Origin: Thermoleophilia bacterium SCSIO 60948
GTDB taxonomy: Bacteria > Actinomycetota > Thermoleophilia > Solirubrobacterales > 70-9
Direction of reading: 5' to 3'
DNA: 64,000 nucleotides
Assembly: GCA_021496505.1 (NCBI GenBank)
Contig: CP053031.1
Location: 3,278,001 to 3,342,000, forward strand
Shown: piece after piece, positions 15,358 through 23,104 of the stretch
Layout of the letters: each line of letters starts with the position of its first letter
How positions within the stretch are numbered: the first letter of the stretch is position 1
Translations under genes and position numbers: made by a program
Notes under the pieces: model-generated
The model's database searches: none
What the model saw: only the letters and a program-made list of their open reading frames with translations
What the model was told of the DNA's origin: nothing

Positions 15358-17351
15358 GCCAGCCGATCACCAAGCTCCTGGTCGCCAACCGCGGCGAGAT
15401 CGCACGGCGGATCTTCCGCACCTGCACCGAGATGGGCATCGCCACGGTCGCCGTGTTCTCCGAGCCCGACCGGAACGCCCCGTTCGTCCGCGAGGCCGAC
15501 GAAGCCGTCGCGCTCGGCGGAGCGACGCCCGCCGAGTCGTACCTGCGCGGCGACGCGATCGTGGCAGCGGCGCGACGCACCGGCAGCGATGCCGTGCACC
15601 CGGGGTACGGGTTCCTGGCCGAGAACGCCGCGTTCGCACGTGCGTGCGGCGACGCGGCGATCACCTTTGTCGGCCCCACTCCGGACGCCATCGAGGCCAT
15701 GGGCTCGAAGCTCCAGGCCAAGCGCCGGATGGAGGCGGCCGGTGTGCCCGTCGTACCGGGCCGGGACGTGACCGGGCTGGACGGGGCGGACCTGCAGGCG
15801 GCCGCCGAGCGCGTCGGATTCCCGCTGCTCGCCAAGGCCTCGGCGGGTGGGGGCGGCAAGGGCATGCGGATCGTCCGTTCGCCGGACGAGCTGCAGTCCG
15901 CCGTGGCAGCAGCGCGTCGCGAGGCCGCCGGCGCGTTCGGCGACGACGCGTTGATGCTCGAGCGCTACGTCGAGCGCGGCCGGCACGTGGAGATCCAGAT
16001 CTTCGGCGACGGTCACGGGAACGTCGTCTCGCTGCACGAGCGCGACTGCTCGATCCAGCGGCGCCATCAGAAGGTCATCGAGGAGTCCCCTTCCCCCGCG
16101 CTGTCCGATGACCTGCGCGCGCGGATGAGCGATGCTGCGGTGGCGGCGGGCGAGGCGCTCGGGTACGTCAATGCGGGAACCGTCGAGTTCCTGCTCGCGC
16201 CCGACGGCGAGTTCTTCTTCCTGGAGGTCAACACCCGGCTGCAGGTCGAGCACCCGGTCACCGAGCTCGTCACCGGTCTCGATCTCGTCCGCCTGCAGCT
16301 GATGATCGCCGAGGGGCAGCCGCTGCCGCACGAAGCGGGGACGGCGCAGCTGCGGGGACACGCCATCGAGGCGCGCCTGTACGCGGAGGACCCCACCGCC
16401 GGGTTCCTCCCGCAGACCGGCCGGGTGACGCGCTTCGCCGTGCCGGACGGTGTCCGCGTGGATGCCGGCGTGGAGTCCGGCTCGCAGATCACCGTGCACT
16501 ACGACCCGATGATCGCCAAGGTCATCGCGCACGCCCCGACGCGCACCGAGGCCGCGCGGCTGCTGAGCGATGCTCTGCGCAGGACCGAGGTCCACGGGGT
16601 CGCGACGAACCGCGACCTGCTCGTCCGGGTCCTGGCCCATGACGAGTTCCTCGCCGGTGAGGCTGATACGTCGTTCCTGGAGCGTCACGACCCCGCACGG
16701 CTGAGCGCGCCACTGCCCGACACCGGCGACGAGGCGCTGCACGCCGCGGCCGCGGCGCTCGCCGGGCAGGCCGAGCGCCGTGCGGCCGCCCGCGCGCTGC
16801 GCACCTTCCCGAGCGGTTGGCGCAACAACCCGTCCCAGCCGCAGGAAACGAGGTTCGAAGGCGCGCGCGGCTCCCTCGACGTGCAGTACGAGCTCGAGCG
16901 CGACGGCAACGTGATCCTTCTGCGCGTGAACGACGAAGAGCTGCCGTCGCCGCGACTGACGACCCGCCGCGCCGATCTCGTGGAGCTCGAGATCGAGGGA
17001 CTGCGGCGCTCGTATCGGCTGCGCCGCGACGGAGCGATCTGGTGGATCAACGGGCCGGAGGGGCAGAGCGCGCTGCGCGAGCTCGACCGCTTCCCGGACA
17101 CCGGCGGCGACGCGCAGACCGGCTCACTGACCTCACCGATGCCCGGCACCGTGGTGCGCCTCCTCACACCGGCCGGCGCCCAGGTCGAGCGCGGGGCGCC
17201 CCTGCTGGTCATCGAGGCGATGAAGATGGAGCACGAGATCGTCGCGCCGGTAGCAGGCACCGTCGCGAACCTGCACGTGGAGCAGGGCGCGCAGGTCGAC
17301 GCCGGAGCGGTGCTGGCGGTGATCGAGGAGGACGGCGCGTCGCCGTCATGA
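15354..17351 (+). CDS. Acyl-CoA carboxylase, biotin carboxylase/BCCP (alpha) subunit
   Basis: A 665-residue fused subunit. The N-terminal biotin carboxylase starts KLLVANRGEIARRIFRTC, and the ATP-grasp loop is KASAGGGGKGMRIV near 160. Later motifs are ERDCSIQRRHQKVIEE and the catalytic FLEVNTRLQVEHPVTE near 290. A linker domain follows, then the biotinyl domain with VIEAMKMEHEIVAPVAGTV near 620, where the central Lys is biotinylated. It forms the holoenzyme with the upstream beta subunit. GTG 15354 overlaps the beta stop. This is the MccA/AtuF-type architecture. Confidence 0.92.
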   Translation: MSQPITKLLVANRGEIARRIFRTCTEMGIATVAVFSEPDRNAPFVREADEAVALGGATPAESYLRGDAIVAAARRTGSDAVHPGYGFLAENAAFARACGDAAITFVGPTPDAIEAMGSKLQAKRRMEAAGVPVVPGRDVTGLDGADLQAAAERVGFPLLAKASAGGGGKGMRIVRSPDELQSAVAAARREAAGAFGDDALMLERYVERGRHVEIQIFGDGHGNVVSLHERDCSIQRRHQKVIEESPSPALSDDLRARMSDAAVAAGEALGYVNAGTVEFLLAPDGEFFFLEVNTRLQVEHPVTELVTGLDLVRLQLMIAEGQPLPHEAGTAQLRGHAIEARLYAEDPTAGFLPQTGRVTRFAVPDGVRVDAGVESGSQITVHYDPMIAKVIAHAPTRTEAARLLSDALRRTEVHGVATNRDLLVRVLAHDEFLAGEADTSFLERHDPARLSAPLPDTGDEALHAAAAALAGQAERRAAARALRTFPSGWRNNPSQPQETRFEGARGSLDVQYELERDGNVILLRVNDEELPSPRLTTRRADLVELEIEGLRRSYRLRRDGAIWWINGPEGQSALRELDRFPDTGGDAQTGSLTSPMPGTVVRLLTPAGAQVERGAPLLVIEAMKMEHEIVAPVAGTVANLHVEQGAQVDAGAVLAVIEEDGASPS

Positions 17352-17790
17352 CCTGACGCTGCGCTGTACGAGCGCCGCGGCCCCGCCGCGTGGCTGACGA
17401 TCGACCCACGGCGTCGCCTACGGAGGAGGCTTCCTGCTCGCGCAGATGTGCGATCTGTGCGTCGCCTCCGAGAGCGCGCGCTGTGCGATCCCCGAGGCGC
17501 GCTGCGGACGCGGCGCGCCGTGGGTCAGCACCGCTGCCGTGGCTCGTCCCACCGCGGGTCGCGCTCGAGCTCCTGCTCACCGGGGACCCGATCGACGCCC
17601 AGCGTGCACGCGACGTGGGGCTGGTCAACCGCGTGGTGGCGGCCGAGCGCCTGCACAACGAGGCGCAGGCCCTGGCCGAGCGGATCGCGGGCCGATGCCC
17701 CGCTGTCGGTCCACGCGAGCAAGGCGATGGTTCATGCGACTGCCGGACGCGCGCGCCCGCCTCAGCGGCAGGGACGCTGACGACCGGACA
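17348..17790 (+). pseudogene. Enoyl-CoA hydratase (crotonase) remnant with internal deletion
   Basis: An N-terminal crotonase segment (LYERRGPAAWLTID, about 17366-17404) is joined directly to the mid-domain HGVAYGGGFLLAQMCDLCVA, so roughly 70-80 codons, including the first oxyanion loop, are missing and the frame changes at the joint. Further on, ALELLLTGDPIDAQRARDVG and LVNRVVAAERL keep one frame. ADAPLSVHASKAMV follows in another, so a second shift lies near 17690. The C-terminal trimer helices are absent. It directly follows the carboxylase operon, where a hydratase is expected, so it was probably the third gene. Confidence 0.75.
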
Positions 17791-17812
17791 CCGCGGACGG
17801 CGCCCACGCAGC

Positions 17813-18586
17813 TCAGGCCATCGTCAACCCGCCGCTCACCGAGAGCGTCTGCCCGGTGATGTACCCCGCGTCCTCCGAAGCGAAGAACCGCACCGCCGCG
17901 GCGACCTCCTCCGGTCGCCCGACGCGCTTCATCGCGACCCCACGGGTCATGGCCCGGATGACCTTGTCGGCGTCCTCGGCCGCCTCGATGATCCCGGCGA
18001 GCATCGGCGTGTCGGTGGGTCCCGGGCAGACCGTGTTCGCGGTGACGCCCGATCGGGCGAACTCGCGGGCGATGGTCTTCGTGAACGCGATGATCGCCCC
18101 CTTCGCGCCCGAGTAGACCGACTCCAGGGACGAGCCGACGCGCCCGGCGTCGGACCCGATGTTGACCACGCGACCCCAACCGCGCTCTGCCATCCCGGGC
18201 AGCGCCGCGTGGCAGAGCCGCAGGCACCCCTTGTAGTTCACGTCGATCACCTGGTCCCAGAACATCTCGTCGGTCTCGACGAACGGCATGAGCTCGTCCC
18301 AGCCGGCGTTGTTGACCAGGATCTCGACGGGACCGAGATCTTCCGCGACGCGCGTGAAGGCGTCGCGCACCGCTGCGCTGTTCGTCACGTCGAGGCGCAC
18401 CGCGAGCGCGTGCCCTCCGGACGCGCGGACCTCGTCGGCCACCGAGGCTGCCTCGTCCTCGAGCCGGTCGGCGATCGCGACAGCCCGTCCATCGGCAGCC
18501 AGCGCCAGGACGATCGCCCGACCGATGCCCCGAGCGCCGCCGCTGACGAGCGCGACGCGAGGCGAGCCGTCATCGCTGCTCGTCAT
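17813..18586 (-). CDS. Short-chain dehydrogenase (BadH-like)
   Basis: Classical SDR of 257 residues with NAD site SGGARGIGRAI (about 16-26), NNAG (about 93), a catalytic Ser near 146 (GSDAG), YSGAK near 159, and C-terminus GYITGQTLSVSGG. Family resemblance is to 3-oxoacyl-ACP reductase-like enzymes such as 2-hydroxycyclohexanecarboxyl-CoA dehydrogenase, which oxidise cyclic 3-hydroxyacyl-CoA esters. The canonical active-site Tyr/Lys pair is present. It faces away from the SDR/R2lox operon with operators in the gap, and converges on the hydratase remnant. Confidence 0.85.
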   Translation of the reverse strand: MTSSDDGSPRVALVSGGARGIGRAIVLALAADGRAVAIADRLEDEAASVADEVRASGGHALAVRLDVTNSAAVRDAFTRVAEDLGPVEILVNNAGWDELMPFVETDEMFWDQVIDVNYKGCLRLCHAALPGMAERGWGRVVNIGSDAGRVGSSLESVYSGAKGAIIAFTKTIAREFARSGVTANTVCPGPTDTPMLAGIIEAAEDADKVIRAMTRGVAMKRVGRPEEVAAAVRFFASEDAGYITGQTLSVSGGLTMA

Positions 18587-18622
18587 CACGGTCGCGATGG
18601 TAGATGAACGAGACGCGAGCCG

Positions 18623-18638
18623 ATTAACGATCGTTCAG
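18623..18638. promoter_or_regulatory. Family-A operator between divergent SDR genes
   Basis: ATTAACGATCGTTCAG contains the perfect 10-base core AACGATCGTT. It lies about 37 bases upstream of the minus-strand SDR and 99 bases upstream of the plus-strand SDR. Confidence 0.6.
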
Positions 18639-18658
18639 TCTGTGAACGCGCCCCGTCC

Positions 18659-18675
18659 CTTGACAGCGTGTCAAG
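18659..18675. promoter_or_regulatory. TTGACA-N3-TGTCAA operator
   Basis: CTTGACAGCGTGTCAAG is a perfect 7+3+7 inverted repeat upstream of the SDR/TetR/R2lox operon. A related repeat occurs at 20634-20652, before the R2lox gene. The TetR encoded between them is the likely ligand; TTGACA could also serve as a -35 element. Confidence 0.6.
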
Positions 18676-18736
18676 CAGCGTGTCATCCTGTATCTCCCTG
18701 GCCGTCCAGCAGCCCACCCGAAACCCGGAGGTCTCC

Positions 18737-19630
18737 ATGCCACGACGCCCCTGGCCGCTCGCCGGTCGCACCGTCGCCGTCACCGGCGGAGCTCGAGGTA
18801 TCGGACGGGCGACCGCGGCGGCGTTCCTTCAGCGCGGGGCGCGCGTCGCAATCGGCGACATCGACGCCGGCCTGGCCGAGCGAACCGCTGCCGAGCTCGG
18901 CGCCGGCGCAGTCGGCCTGGATCTCGACGTGACGGACCGGTCGTCGTTCGCCGCCTTCCTCGACGGGGCCGAGCGTCAGCTCGGTCCGCTCGCCGTCCTG
19001 GTCAACAACGCGGGGATCATGCCGCTGGCGGCGCTCGTCGACGAGCGCGACGAGATCGCTCGGCGGCAGGTGGACATCAACGTGCACGGGGTCCTCCTGG
19101 GAACGAAGCTCGCCCTGCCCGGGATGGTCCGGCGGGGCGATGGCCACATCGTCAACATCGCCTCGGCAGCCGGCAAGGCAGGCTTCCCCGGCGGGGCGAC
19201 GTACTGCGCGACCAAGCACGCGGTGGTCGGATTGAGCGAGGCGGTGCGGGCGGAGACACGCGGCACCGGCGTCGAGCTGTCGGTCGTCATGCCGTCGGTC
19301 GTCAACACCGAGCTGGGCTCGGGACTGCAGCGCACGCGCGGCGTCGCGATGGTCGAACCGCGGGACGTGGCCGAGGCGATCGTGGATGCCGTCCAGCACC
19401 GGCGCTTCGACGTCTACGTCCCCCGGTCCCTGGGACCGCTGTTCAAGGTCATGACCGTGCTGCCGCGCCCCGCCCGCGAGCTCCTCTCGCACGCGCTGAA
19501 AGGCGATCAGGTCCTCGCGAAGCCCGACAGCGCGGTCCGCCACGCGTACGAGGCGCGCGCGGCCGAGATCCCGTCCGGACGTGCCACAGCACCCGAGCCG
19601 GAGACCAGCCAATCCGTCACAGCGGCATAA
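18737..19630 (+). CDS. Short-chain dehydrogenase
   Basis: A 297-residue SDR with TGGARGIGRATAAAF (about 16-30), NNAGIM (about 93), catalytic Ser in ASAAGKAG, and YCATKHAVVG (about 155). The C-terminal extension after residue 230 (RFDVYVPRSLGPLFKVM) is typical of mycobacterial-type SDRs that reduce or oxidise hydrophobic alcohols. ATG 18737 follows GGAGG. It is the first gene of an operon with an ABM-fold protein, a TetR gene and the R2lox/rubredoxin/reductase genes, so it probably handles the alcohol or ketone made by that oxidase. Confidence 0.85.
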   Translation: MPRRPWPLAGRTVAVTGGARGIGRATAAAFLQRGARVAIGDIDAGLAERTAAELGAGAVGLDLDVTDRSSFAAFLDGAERQLGPLAVLVNNAGIMPLAALVDERDEIARRQVDINVHGVLLGTKLALPGMVRRGDGHIVNIASAAGKAGFPGGATYCATKHAVVGLSEAVRAETRGTGVELSVVMPSVVNTELGSGLQRTRGVAMVEPRDVAEAIVDAVQHRRFDVYVPRSLGPLFKVMTVLPRPARELLSHALKGDQVLAKPDSAVRHAYEARAAEIPSGRATAPEPETSQSVTAA

Positions 19631-19641
19631 GGAGCACGCAG

Positions 19642-19971
19642 ATGTACGCACGCGTCACGTTCGTTCAGGTTGCGCCCGATGACGTCGAGGAGTCGGTGCG
19701 GCTCTTCGACGAGTCGATCATCCCGGCGGCCCGACAGGAGGAGGGCTTCCAAGGCGCGATGCTGTTGGTGCGCGAGAACGGGGAGGCGATGGCCATCGAC
19801 CTCGCTGACTCTCTCGAGCACCTCCAGGCCAACGAGCGCAGTGGCTTCTACCAGACCCAGGTGGCGAAGTTCCGCGACCGGATCGTCGGCCATCCGCGGC
19901 GCGAGATCTTCCGCGTCGCCGTCTCCAAGGGCGTCAAGGGCGGCATCGAGCTCCTGGAGGAAGCGCCCTGA
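19642..19971 (+). CDS. Small ABM-fold (dimeric alpha-beta barrel) protein
   Basis: A 109-residue protein with the ferredoxin-like ABM layout: beta strand YARVTFVQVAPDDVEES, helix with ARQEEGFQGAMLLV, and second repeat AIDLADSLEHLQAN. Members act as cofactor-free monooxygenases, heme-degrading enzymes or stress proteins. Catalytic residues differ by subfamily, so none is assigned. AAGGAG lies at a good distance from ATG 19642. It is cotranscribed with the SDR before it and the TetR after it. Confidence 0.65.
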   Translation: MYARVTFVQVAPDDVEESVRLFDESIIPAARQEEGFQGAMLLVRENGEAMAIDLADSLEHLQANERSGFYQTQVAKFRDRIVGHPRREIFRVAVSKGVKGGIELLEEAP

Positions 19972-20078
19972 GCCGACGCTCCGGCCATGCCTCTGCCGGG
20001 ACTCCGCGACCGCCGCTGCCGCGCGGTGCCCTCGGACACGCGCCGGTTTCCGGCCGCCGGGAGGACAACCGGCGCCTC

Positions 20079-20627
20079 ATGATGGAGGCGACCGAGCGGC
20101 TGCTTGCGGCGGGGTCCTCGTACGCCGAGCTGACGATCGAGCAGATCGCCCGCGAGGCCGGCCAGTCCCGCACGACCTTCTACTTCCTCTTCCGCGACAA
20201 GCGCGAGCTCCTGGAGGCCGCCGCGGGGGAGCTGACCGACTTCGTCGCCGGCGCCGCAGAGCGCTGGCTCGCGGACCCCGATGCCGGCCGCCCCGAGCTC
20301 ACCGACGCCCTGCTGGTGCTCGTGCGGGGGTTCGTCGAGCATGCCCCGCTGCTGCGCGCGGTCGTCGAGGCCTCGACGTACGACGCTGCGGTCAGCACCT
20401 TCTGGCGCGGCCTGGTCGGGCGCTACATCGAGGCGACGGCCGTCCGGCTGCGCGAGACCGGAGCGGCGAGCGGCGAACGCGCCGACGTCATGGCTGCGTC
20501 GCTGGTCTGGATGACCGAGCGCACGCTCTACCAGCTGGCGATCCAGGACGCCGAGCACGCCCCCGAGGCCGTCGTCGCAGGGTTAGCCGACATCTGGTGG
20601 CAGACGCTCGCCGGAGCGTCAACCTGA
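20079..20627 (+). CDS. TetR-family regulator
   Basis: A 182-residue TetR protein. The HTH is LTIEQIAREAGQSRTTFYFLFRDKRELLEAA at about 18-48 (core TTFYFLFRDK), and the ligand-binding C-half contains AASLVWMTERTLYQLAI. The ATG at 20079 leaves almost no N-terminal arm. The frame stays open upstream and encodes the usual arm (SGRREDNRRL), but no ATG, GTG or TTG is present there, so a rare start is possible. It sits between the two TTGACA-N3-TGTCAA sites and is their best candidate ligand. The TetR remnant at 58247 shares its C-terminal VWMTERTL motif. Confidence 0.85.
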   Translation: MMEATERLLAAGSSYAELTIEQIAREAGQSRTTFYFLFRDKRELLEAAAGELTDFVAGAAERWLADPDAGRPELTDALLVLVRGFVEHAPLLRAVVEASTYDAAVSTFWRGLVGRYIEATAVRLRETGAASGERADVMAASLVWMTERTLYQLAIQDAEHAPEAVVAGLADIWWQTLAGAST

Positions 20628-20633
20628 CGCAGC

Positions 20634-20652
20634 GTTTGGCATACTGTCAAAC
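20634..20652. promoter_or_regulatory. TTTGACA-type operator upstream of R2lox
   Basis: GTTTGGCATACTGTCAAAC is an 8+3+8 inverted repeat with one mismatch, related to CTTGACAGCGTGTCAAG at 18659. It starts just after the TetR stop and gives the R2lox gene its own control point. Confidence 0.6.
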
Positions 20653-20653
20653 G

Positions 20654-20669
20654 GGAAACGATCGTTCAC
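20654..20669. promoter_or_regulatory. Family-A operator upstream of R2lox
   Basis: GGAAACGATCGTTCAC holds the perfect core AACGATCGTT and lies directly beside the TTTGACA-type site, 26 bases before the R2lox start. Confidence 0.6.
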
Positions 20670-20695
20670 ACCCACGCAGAAGGAGTTCAAGGCTC

Positions 20696-21598
20696 ATGGC
20701 CACATTGCTCGAGCTCACACAACAGGGCGACGTCGCGACGATCAGCGACGAGTCCAAGCTCAAGGACGTCAAGCTGCAGAAGCCGCGCGAGATCTACGCG
20801 CTGTGGGAGCGCCAGCCCTGGGAGTCGCACGCGATCGACTTCGCCAAGGACCGCGAGGACTGGGCTGCGATGGCCGCCGAGGAGCGCGACGACATCCTGT
20901 GGGGGCTGAGCTCGTTCTTCCTCGGCGAGGAGCGGGTGACCACCCAGTTCTCCGGCCTGGTGATGGCGTACGAGGACCAGCACGAGGAGGCGTACCTCAC
21001 GACGCAGCAGGTCGACGAAGCCCGGCACGCGCAGTTCTTCGACCGCTTCTACGAGAACGTGTTCGCCTTCGACGGGACGATGGAGAACCGGCTCGACCGC
21101 GTGCGCGAGGAGGTCAACGACGCGTTCCTGCAGCTCTTCGACGGTGCGCTGGTCGACGCCAACAAGCGGCTGATCGCGGACCCCGGCGATCGCGAGGCGA
21201 AGGTCGACTTCGTGACGACCTACCACATGGTCATCGAAGGGACGCTGGCGCTGACCGGCCAGTTCTTCATCACCGACTTCTTCGAGAGCCGCGGGATCCT
21301 CCCGGGCTTCGTGGAGGGCTTCAAGAACATCTCGCAGGACGAGCATCGCCACGTCGCCTACGGCACCTGGTACCTGCAGCAGGCCTGCAAGGACGACGCG
21401 CTCAAACAGCGCATGCAGGACAAGCTCACCGAGCTGCTGCCGATCGCCGCCAGCGTCCTCGTGCCCAAGGGCAAGGACCCGTTCGGCGAGTGGGAGCTGC
21501 TCGGCTACTCGTCCCAGGAGGTCAACGAGTTCGCGTTCACCGCGCTCAAGCGCCGCCTGACGGTGATCGGCGCGGAGCTGCCGGCGGTTGCGGCGTAG
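20696..21598 (+). CDS. R2-like ligand-binding oxidase (R2lox-type diiron/Mn-Fe protein)
   Basis: A 300-residue ferritin-like protein of the R2lox group within the ribonucleotide reductase R2 superfamily. Metal ligands are visible in the expected pattern: E78 (GEERV), E108 and H111 (DEARH), E181 (VIEGTLALTG), and E216 and H219 (DEHRH). V81 and Y176 fall at the positions of the Val-Tyr ether cross-link described for mycobacterial R2lox, three after the first Glu and five before the fourth ligand. No R1 subunit is nearby, so nucleotide reduction is unlikely. The gene is followed after three bases by a rubredoxin and then a flavin reductase, which would supply electrons. Oxidation of a fatty or hydrophobic ligand is inferred. 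Confidence 0.85.
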   Translation: MATLLELTQQGDVATISDESKLKDVKLQKPREIYALWERQPWESHAIDFAKDREDWAAMAAEERDDILWGLSSFFLGEERVTTQFSGLVMAYEDQHEEAYLTTQQVDEARHAQFFDRFYENVFAFDGTMENRLDRVREEVNDAFLQLFDGALVDANKRLIADPGDREAKVDFVTTYHMVIEGTLALTGQFFITDFFESRGILPGFVEGFKNISQDEHRHVAYGTWYLQQACKDDALKQRMQDKLTELLPIAASVLVPKGKDPFGEWELLGYSSQEVNEFAFTALKRRLTVIGAELPAVAA

Positions 21599-21601
21599 CT
21601 G

Positions 21602-21793
21602 ATGGAGGCGGTTGCCGACCCCACGACGCAGAAATGGATCTGCGAGCCCTGCGGGATGATCTACGACCCCCAGGAGGGTGACCCCGACGGCGGCATCCCA
21701 CCGGGGACGCCGTTCGAGGACATCCCGCGCACGTGGACGTGCCCGGTGTGCGGCGCACGCAAGGCGGACTTCCGCCCCTTCGACGGCGACTGA
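21602..21793 (+). CDS. Rubredoxin
   Basis: A 63-residue rubredoxin with both metal-binding knuckles: [10 protein letters not shown] (Cys at about 15 and 18) and [13 protein letters not shown] (Cys at about 48 and 51). The length and the acidic [17 protein letters not shown] loop are typical of AlkG-type electron carriers. It passes single electrons from the downstream FAD reductase to an oxidase. Here the oxidase in the operon is the R2lox-like protein, as no AlkB gene is seen in the window. ATG 21602 starts three bases after the R2lox stop. Confidence 0.95.
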   Translation: MEAVADPTTQKWICEPCGMIYDPQEGDPDGGIPPGTPFEDIPRTWTCPVCGARKADFRPFDGD

Positions 21794-21850
21794 CAGGCCA
21801 CGACCGTGGGCGGGGCCCGCAGCCCCGCCCACGGCACGAGAGGAGATGAC

Positions 21851-23092
21851 ATGCCCGAGCACCGGGTCGACTTCCTGCTGATCGGCGGCGGCATCGCCTC
21901 CGCCGCCTGTGCGCGAACCCTCCGCGAGGAGGGCGTCGACGGCAGCATCCTGCTCGCCACGCGCGAGATGGACGCGCCGTATCACCGCCCACCGGCGTCG
22001 AAGGGCTACCTTCAGGGCCGCGAGTCCAGAGACGACACACGCGTCCTCGCCCCGGAGTGGTGGGATGAACACGACGTGGAGCTGCGCACCCGCGCGAGCG
22101 TCTCCGGGCTCGACCTCGAGGGGCGCACGGCCAAGATCGGCAAGGACGAGGTCCGGTTCGACAAGGCGCTGCTCGCCACCGGGGCGATGGTCCGCCGGCT
22201 ACAGGTCGACGGCGCCGCCGACTTCGACGGCGTGCATTACCTGCGCGCGCTCGGCAACGCCGACTCGATCCGCCGCGACGCCGAGAACGCCGAGCAGGTC
22301 GTACTCGTGGGCGGGTCGTACATCGGCTGCGAGGTCGCCGCATCGCTCACCAAGCTCGGCAAGCGGTGCACGATCCTCATGCAGGAGTCCGAGCCGATGG
22401 AGCGCGCGTTCGGCTGCGAGGCGGGCCGGTTCGTGCGCTCGGTGCTCGAGGAGCATGGGATCGAGATCGTCGGCGACGACGAGGTCGAAAGCTTCACCGG
22501 CCGCGACGAGCGCGTGACGGCGGTGGTCACCAAAGGTGGACGCGAGCTGCCCGCGGACCTCGTCGTGTGCGGCGTCGGTGCGCAGCCCGACGTGATGCTG
22601 GCGCGCAAGGCCGGACTCGACCTCGGCGATGCCGGCGGCGTGCGCTGCGACGCCCGGCTCCAGACTTCGACGCCCGGCGTCTACGCGGCCGGCGACATGT
22701 GCGAGTACGACAGCGCCCTACACGGCGGCCACGTGCGCATCGAACACGAGGACGTCGCGCGAACTCAGGGCGAGACCGTCGCCCGGAACATGCTCGCCGC
22801 CGACGAGCCGTACACCGTGGTGCCGTACTTCTGGTCCGACCTCGCCGACTGGACCACGCTCGAATACCTCGGGGCCGCCCAGCGCTGGGATCGCGAGGTG
22901 CTCCGCGGCTCCCCCCGGGACGGCGACTTCACCGTCTGCTACCTCGACGGCGACAGGCTCGTGGCCGCGCTGGCGGTCGGCCGGTCGCCAGACCTCGAGC
23001 ACGCGCGCCGCCTCATCGCCTCGCACGCGTGTGCGCCCGAGCTCGCCGACGCGAGCGCCGACCTTGGTGACCTCGTGGCCGCGGCGTCCTGA
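21851..23092 (+). CDS. Rubredoxin/ferredoxin reductase (FAD, NAD(P)H)
   Basis: A 413-residue flavoprotein of the AlkT/oxygenase-coupled reductase group. It has the FAD site FLLIGGGIASAACARTLRE (about 7-25), HRPPASKGYLQG (about 45-56), NAD site VVLVGGSYIGCEVAASLTKL (about 149-168), and FAD-closing TSTPGVYAAGDM near 275. The C-terminal domain after residue 320 matches the reductase family. AGGAGATGAC precedes ATG 21851. Together with the rubredoxin it makes a complete NAD(P)H-to-oxidase chain for the R2lox-like protein. Confidence 0.9.
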   Translation: MPEHRVDFLLIGGGIASAACARTLREEGVDGSILLATREMDAPYHRPPASKGYLQGRESRDDTRVLAPEWWDEHDVELRTRASVSGLDLEGRTAKIGKDEVRFDKALLATGAMVRRLQVDGAADFDGVHYLRALGNADSIRRDAENAEQVVLVGGSYIGCEVAASLTKLGKRCTILMQESEPMERAFGCEAGRFVRSVLEEHGIEIVGDDEVESFTGRDERVTAVVTKGGRELPADLVVCGVGAQPDVMLARKAGLDLGDAGGVRCDARLQTSTPGVYAAGDMCEYDSALHGGHVRIEHEDVARTQGETVARNMLAADEPYTVVPYFWSDLADWTTLEYLGAAQRWDREVLRGSPRDGDFTVCYLDGDRLVAALAVGRSPDLEHARRLIASHACAPELADASADLGDLVAAAS

Positions 23093-23104
23093 GAAACGCT
23101 CAGG
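23088..23104. terminator. Bidirectional hairpin between convergent genes
   Basis: CCTGAG-AAACG-CTCAGG is a perfect 6-base stem that overlaps the stop codons of both the reductase and the second R2lox-like gene. No U-tract follows, so its strength is uncertain. Confidence 0.5.

Noticed and set aside
20079-23092. The R2lox genes as class I ribonucleotide reductase subunits
   Set aside because: No R1 gene is near, the Val-Tyr cross-link positions match R2lox, and a rubredoxin pair follows.
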